A stretch of DNA of 64,000 bases from Hirschia baltica ATCC 49814 (GTDB lineage Bacteria; Pseudomonadota; Alphaproteobacteria; Caulobacterales; Hyphomonadaceae): the NCBI RefSeq assembly GCF_000023785.1, contig NC_012982.1:124001-188000 (forward strand), given 5' to 3'. Shown piece by piece: positions 59,986 to 64,000 of the stretch (positions within the stretch are counted from its first letter, which is position 1; each line of letters starts with the position of its first letter). Below the pieces are notes generated by a model. The model was not told where the DNA came from. It did not search any database and worked only from the letters and a program-made list of their open reading frames with translations. The position numbers and the translations under genes are program-made.

Positions 59986-60747
59986 TTAAGCGCCATGTAT
60001 ATGCGCTTGCACGGTGAAATGAGCAGATGTGAGTGCGCGGTTTATCGATTGTGCACTTTGGACAGCGCCTTTGGAATCGCCATGCAAACATATGCTATCA
60101 ACTTTCATGGATATGAAATTGCCGTTTAATGTTTGTAGAGGGGCACCCTGAGCGAGGGCTAGAGCTTGGCCGCAGCGTTCGACATTATCATTGATCACTG
60201 CATCAGGATTTGCGCGTGAAACGAGTTTGCCGGCATCATCATAGCGCCTGTCAGCAAAACCTTCTGTGATATATGTACGTTTATGTTGTTTTGCCACTTG
60301 TTCAAGTTTGCAATCGGGCAATCCCATAATCGCGGCATGTGGCAGAACTTCACGCACGATATTGACGATGTTCCAGCTTAGTTTTTCGCTATTGGCGGCT
60401 TCATTATATAGTGCGCCATGCGGTTTAACGTGGACAATGGGGACGCCCATGTCTGCGGCGACGTTTTTTATAAGGTGAAGCTGTTTGCGCAGGCTGGTTT
60501 CAAGGTCGTAATCGCTAATCTCGATGGGTTTGCGACCAAAGTTTTCTCTATCAGGGTAAGATGGATGTGCGCCTATGCGTACATTGCTGAGTTTGGCCAA
60601 TGTCATGGCTTCGGCAATGCTTTCGCGGTCGCCGGTATGTCCGCCACACGCAATATTGCAGCTCGAAATATAAGGCATGATATCCACATCGGTGGCGCAA
60701 CCTTCTCCAAGGTCTGCGTTTAGATCTATCATGCGTGTCATGGCCAT
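59986..60747 (-). CDS. pxpA: 5-oxoprolinase subunit A (LamB/YcsF family)
   Basis: PxpA is the subunit thought to activate 5-oxoproline using ATP. Family motifs MIDLNADLGEG (about 6-16), SSCNIACGGHTGD (about 28-40), IGAHPSYPDRENFGR (about 57-71) and VHVKPHGALYN (about 103-113) are complete, and the 253-residue length is normal. Its ATG lies inside the last codons of the transporter gene (10-bp overlap), so translation is coupled. Confidence 0.95.
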   Translation of the reverse strand: MAMTRMIDLNADLGEGCATDVDIMPYISSCNIACGGHTGDRESIAEAMTLAKLSNVRIGAHPSYPDRENFGRKPIEISDYDLETSLRKQLHLIKNVAADMGVPIVHVKPHGALYNEAANSEKLSWNIVNIVREVLPHAAIMGLPDCKLEQVAKQHKRTYITEGFADRRYDDAGKLVSRANPDAVINDNVERCGQALALAQGAPLQTLNGNFISMKVDSICLHGDSKGAVQSAQSINRALTSAHFTVQAHIHGA

Positions 60748-61958
60748 ATTGAAAACGCCCTTGCTATTCCACGTAAACCTAATCCCAATGTGACCAGCAA
60801 GACAATAGCGCCAGCTATGTTGGAACTAAGTGAATTGGCATATTGGCCCAGCAATGCTTTGCGGTTCATGACCATAAGCAGGAATGTTGCGATGATGGGG
60901 AGCAATAAGCCATTTGCAGTTTGCGCGATCAATATCAGAGAGATGGGTTTGATACCGGACACGCTGAAGATAACGCCGGTAGCTAAGACGATAAGAGAGG
61001 TCGCGCGAAAAATGGTTTTGCGCTTGCTCTCATCATTTTGGGGCCAGATTTCTGTCACGACATAGGCCGTCGCCATTGGGGCTGTAATGGATGAAGTTAG
61101 GCCCGCTGCGAGCAGGCCAGTTCCAACGAGGTATTTGGCCGCTTCGCCAAAAGCGGGTTCTATACTGCGAGCAAGGTCAGCGGCATTGGAAACGACTAAG
61201 TCCGAGCCGAACATGGTTGCGGCGGCGGTTGTTAAAATTAATATGGAGACAAGCCCGCCAAGTCCGATTGATACTAATGTGTCAGTTCTAGCGGATTGAA
61301 CATCGTTTTCGCCATGCCAGCGTTCGCGTGCGGCGGCCGCATGTAAAAAGAGATTATAGGGAACAATTGTTGTTCCGATTAGGGCAATTGCAGTGAGTAG
61401 CCCGCCTTCGGGAATGCTTGGTATGAGACCATTAAAAAGAGCTCGAAAATCGGGTCTCACCATAATGGCAGCAATTAGAAATGCAGCGCTCATGATCAAT
61501 ACGAGCATAACAAGAATACGTTCTAGTAATTTGTATTTCCCATGCAGTAAAAGCCCCGCCGCCAGCGCGGCTAAGGCGAGTATAAATATACGGCGGTCAG
61601 GTGAGGCCTCCCCAAAAATGGCTTCTATACCGAGCGCGCCGCCGGCTAGATTACCTGCTTCATAGGCTGCATTTCCAATGGCTAGCGCAGCAAATACCAA
61701 AATAGCGGAGGCAATTTTCAACGCTGGGCTCTTAGCGTTTTGCATGAGCGCTTCACCAAGACCAAGTTTTGCGCCCGCACCAAGGCGCGCTGACATATCT
61801 TGCAGGATGATAGTAGCAATGGTGGCAAATAAAAGTGCCCAGACGAGCGCATAGCCAAAGTTTGCGCCGGCTAATGTGCAGGCCGTGACTGTGCCAGGGC
61901 CAATAAAGGCCGCAGCGACAAGTGCGCCGGGGCCTATCTTTGGGAGAGTAAGTTTCAT
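60738..61958 (-). CDS. NRAMP-family-like transporter linked to 5-oxoprolinase
   Basis: A 406-residue polytopic protein with about eleven hydrophobic segments and the overall NRAMP plan. In true NRAMP metal transporters TM1 has DPGN and TM6 has a MPH motif. Here TM1 reads GPGTVTAC (Gly20, Thr23) and TM6 reads TTIVPYNLFLHAAA, so the Asp, Asn and Met that bind Mn/Fe are absent. Homologues in 5-oxoprolinase clusters (B. subtilis YcsG, from memory) have the same context. Import of 5-oxoproline or a related compound is the natural inference, unproven. It overlaps both neighbours (DUF2891 gene by 4 bp, pxpA by 10 bp). Confidence 0.88.
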   Translation of the reverse strand: MKLTLPKIGPGALVAAAFIGPGTVTACTLAGANFGYALVWALLFATIATIILQDMSARLGAGAKLGLGEALMQNAKSPALKIASAILVFAALAIGNAAYEAGNLAGGALGIEAIFGEASPDRRIFILALAALAAGLLLHGKYKLLERILVMLVLIMSAAFLIAAIMVRPDFRALFNGLIPSIPEGGLLTAIALIGTTIVPYNLFLHAAAARERWHGENDVQSARTDTLVSIGLGGLVSILILTTAAATMFGSDLVVSNAADLARSIEPAFGEAAKYLVGTGLLAAGLTSSITAPMATAYVVTEIWPQNDESKRKTIFRATSLIVLATGVIFSVSGIKPISLILIAQTANGLLLPIIATFLLMVMNRKALLGQYANSLSSNIAGAIVLLVTLGLGLRGIARAFSIWP

Positions 61959-63154
61959 TCTGTGATCGTAGTGTTAGAAATACCGCGCTTTGTTGTGAGA
62001 TATGTTGCGAAACTGCCCAGCCAGTGACTACCTGAATAATGTTCAGCCGATACCGCCGCGATGCCGGTTTCTCTATGGAGCGCAGACGAAGCCAATAGGC
62101 TTGCAATTCTGGCATCATTCTCGGGCAGTGCTGATGCAATGCCTTCTAATGCCCATGCGCGCGATAGGTTTACGCCATCGAGATGGACAAGTTTTCCGTC
62201 TGTTGCGTCCAATACAATACCGGGTTTGAGCCAGTTATCACTGCCATCTGTCGGGATGTCTGGAAGAAATTCAGTTAGCCAGTTTACATAAGCTTCTTGG
62301 GGCATAACCCGGCGCATTAAGTCAGCTTCCATCAAGCATGGAGAGAGAAAGTCTTCTCCTGATGGTTCATAGGCTAAAGGGCAGGCTGTATCGTCTTTGT
62401 GAAACTTTAGAGCAGCTTCGACGAGTTGTGTTTCAAAAGCTGTGTTCTCGACAGTGCGCGCATAATCAATCATGAGGCCAAAGGCGAAGGCGCTTTGATT
62501 GTGTGTTCCTATACGGATGGGATAGGCGAGCTTGCCGAGCCATTCTTGGGTTTGTTCAACAATGACATTTTCGAGCGGGCGAAGATTTTCCCGCCATTGC
62601 TGCATAATGTCTAGGTCGCTTTCTTCAAGTTCAGCGGCGAGCTGCAGCAACCATGCGCGGCCATAAGGGCGTTCGAATGCACCTTTGCCATTGGTTTGGA
62701 AATAGGCGACTTCTCCAGCCAGTTTTTCTGCAGAAAGATTGATACCGACTTTGTGCTCAATCGCTTCGCGCATTGGCGTATCTGGATCAGTGTTCAGGAT
62801 GCGCGCTAAAAGCCAGTGTCCGTGTACGGAAGAATGCCAGTCGAAGCAGCCATAAAAACTTGGGAATAGATCAGCAGGTGTTTTGGCGTCGGTATCATTG
62901 TTTAAAACAACGGATATCTTGTTGGGGTATTTTTGATCAAGGCAGGTCAAGGCTAGCAAAGCAAACCGATCTTCAACAACACCTTCTCTGGGTGAGGGAA
63001 GGGAGATGGCTTTTGTTGTTGAGGCTTCTGTGGGTGTTTCAGTCACGGGAGTTCCAGAAAATTCGGGGGCTTGTTCCTCTGCCGAGCAAGCAGATAAAAT
63101 CAAAGCTATTGTTATTGCGCAGCTACCAAAAAGAGAATTGTATAAGTGTTTCAT
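61955..63154 (-). CDS. DUF2891 family lipoprotein
   Basis: The 399-residue protein starts with a signal peptide and lipobox (LILSAC, Cys about 22), so it should be anchored in the envelope. The body is helix-rich and has the DUF2891 features FPSFYGCFDWHSSVHGHW (about 96-113), ERPYGRAWLLQL (about 160-171), QSAFAFGLMIDYAR and HYSGSHWLGSFA near the end. Family function is unknown; the conserved Asp-Trp-His and His-Trp residues on what looks like an alpha/alpha barrel suggest an enzyme. GGGG lies 6 bases before the ATG at 63154; the frame stays open further upstream without a better start. It is the first gene of an operon with the transporter and pxpABC. Confidence 0.88.
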   Translation of the reverse strand: MKHLYNSLFGSCAITIALILSACSAEEQAPEFSGTPVTETPTEASTTKAISLPSPREGVVEDRFALLALTCLDQKYPNKISVVLNNDTDAKTPADLFPSFYGCFDWHSSVHGHWLLARILNTDPDTPMREAIEHKVGINLSAEKLAGEVAYFQTNGKGAFERPYGRAWLLQLAAELEESDLDIMQQWRENLRPLENVIVEQTQEWLGKLAYPIRIGTHNQSAFAFGLMIDYARTVENTAFETQLVEAALKFHKDDTACPLAYEPSGEDFLSPCLMEADLMRRVMPQEAYVNWLTEFLPDIPTDGSDNWLKPGIVLDATDGKLVHLDGVNLSRAWALEGIASALPENDARIASLLASSALHRETGIAAVSAEHYSGSHWLGSFATYLTTKRGISNTTITE

Positions 63155-63304
63155 GTCTTTGCCCCGATGATTTAAGGCAAAGGGAGCATAGATTGCTGAC
63201 AAAGAAAAGCGGGATAGAGTGGGGTTTTTTGCGTTCAGTTAACCTTAACTCTTTCCCTGCTCGCAAACCCTGTTACATCTTAGCGCCTCAAAGGAGACGC
63301 TTCT

Positions 63305-64000
63305 ATGCCTGTGACACGTGAACTTAATGAAGACAGCCATCTTTATCTGGTCGATGCATCTGGATATATTTTCCGCGCATTTCACGCATTGCCGCCTTTG
63401 ACGCGCAAATCTGACGGGCTGCCAGTTGGGGCTGTGTCCGGCTTTTGCAACATGCTGTACAAATTGCTGGCTGAATCCAAAGAGGTGACTGGAAATGGAA
63501 AAGCCACTCACTTTGCCTGTATCTTTGATGCGTCCAGCAAGACATTTAGAAATGATCTTGATCCAAGATATAAAGCCCAGCGCCCGCCCACGCCTGAAGA
63601 CTTAGCGCCGCAATTCCCATTGGTGCGCCGCGCAGCGATTGCTTTTGGTACGCCAGCCGTAGAATTGGATAATTATGAAGCTGATGATTTGATTGCGGCT
63701 TATGCACGTATCGCTGAAGAAAAAGGCGCGAAAGTTACGATCATTTCCTCCGATAAAGACTTGATGCAGCTTGTGACTGATAAAGTCTCCATGATGGATA
63801 CGATGAAGGATCGGCATTTATCTTTTGAAGCGGTGATGGATAAATTTGGCGTGGCACCTGATCGCGTCACGCATGTGCAAGCGCTGGCAGGAGACAGTGT
63901 GGATAATGTGCCGGGTGTGCCGGGTATTGGGCTTAAAACAGCGGCGCAATTGATCAATGAATTTGGCGATTTGGAAGCGCTTTTGAAATTTTCAAGCGAG
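63305..64000 (+). CDS. polA: DNA polymerase I, N-terminal part (runs off the window)
   Basis: The 232 visible codons encode the 5'-nuclease domain of DNA polymerase I: LYLVDASGYIFRAFHALPP, FACIFDASSKTFRNDL, YKAQRPPTPEDL, ELDNYEADDLIAAYA, IISSDKDLMQLV and the helix-hairpin-helix region GVPGIGLKTAAQLI. The acidic metal ligands of the FEN fold are present. The ATG at 63305 has AAAGGAG 8 bases upstream. The frame is still open at the last base; the polymerase part lies outside. It is divergent from the DUF2891-pxp operon across 150 bp. Confidence 0.97.
   Translation, partial: MPVTRELNEDSHLYLVDASGYIFRAFHALPPLTRKSDGLPVGAVSGFCNMLYKLLAESKEVTGNGKATHFACIFDASSKTFRNDLDPRYKAQRPPTPEDLAPQFPLVRRAAIAFGTPAVELDNYEADDLIAAYARIAEEKGAKVTIISSDKDLMQLVTDKVSMMDTMKDRHLSFEAVMDKFGVAPDRVTHVQALAGDSVDNVPGVPGIGLKTAAQLINEFGDLEALLKFSSE

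Overview
The window reads as a contiguous piece of chromosome from an alphaproteobacterium, probably an aquatic member of the Caulobacterales/Maricaulales (Hyphomonadaceae-like) side of the class. The grounds are: a ChpT-type histidine phosphotransferase; a five-gene F1 operon atpHAGDC without Fo genes; the run rplU-rpmA-GNAT-obgE-proB-proA-nadD-rsfS-rlmH-envC-ctpA-(divergent polysaccharide deacetylase)-rppH; an L21 protein with a helix-hairpin-helix tail; and a large Oar-like TonB-dependent receptor. GC content looks to be in the mid-40s by eye. The placement is inference; no rRNA is present. I see no phage, insertion sequence, CRISPR array or tRNA.

Layout. 0-5.2 kb: selO, a four-PAS hybrid-kinase-like protein whose catalytic residues are missing, and fpr on the opposite strand. 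5.5-12.3 kb: an RND efflux pair, a lipoprotein-type MsrA and a convergent GT-C glycosyltransferase. 12.7-20.9 kb: a TonB-dependent receptor, an agmatine-to-putrescine pair with murI, and an exported SH3 protein with eighteen 19-residue repeats. 21-28.7 kb, minus strand: clpB with a likely heat-shock promoter, an unusual chemoreceptor with a small partner, an acyltransferase and an M23 peptidase. 28.8-32.5 kb: the ydbH-ynbE-ydbL envelope lipid-transport set. 32.7-39 kb: chpT and cheA-cheW-cheY-cheB-cheR. 39.2-44.3 kb: the F1 operon with a small TRASH-like metal-binding protein between atpD and atpC. 44.4-57 kb, minus strand: a conserved housekeeping run. 57.3-63.2 kb, minus strand: an exported repeat protein, then DUF2891 lipoprotein / NRAMP-like transporter / pxpA / pxpB / pxpC as a tight operon. 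63.3 kb to the end: the start of polA.

How the genes work together. Clear modules are polyamine synthesis (aguA-aguB), proline synthesis (proB-proA), 5-oxoproline use (pxpABC plus a transporter), chemotaxis signalling, anterograde phospholipid transport (ydbH-ynbE-ydbL), ribosome maturation (obgE, rsfS, rlmH, rplU, rpmA) and cell-wall remodelling (envC, ctpA, M23 peptidase). Most of the window is ordinary core genome. The least ordinary parts are the catalytically degenerate hybrid kinase, the 19-residue-repeat protein, the histidine-bearing membrane chemoreceptor with its translationally coupled small partner, the zinc-finger-like protein inside the ATP synthase operon, the exported 23-residue-repeat protein, and the 5-oxoprolinase operon whose NRAMP-like transporter lacks the usual metal-binding residues and whose first gene is a DUF2891 lipoprotein.
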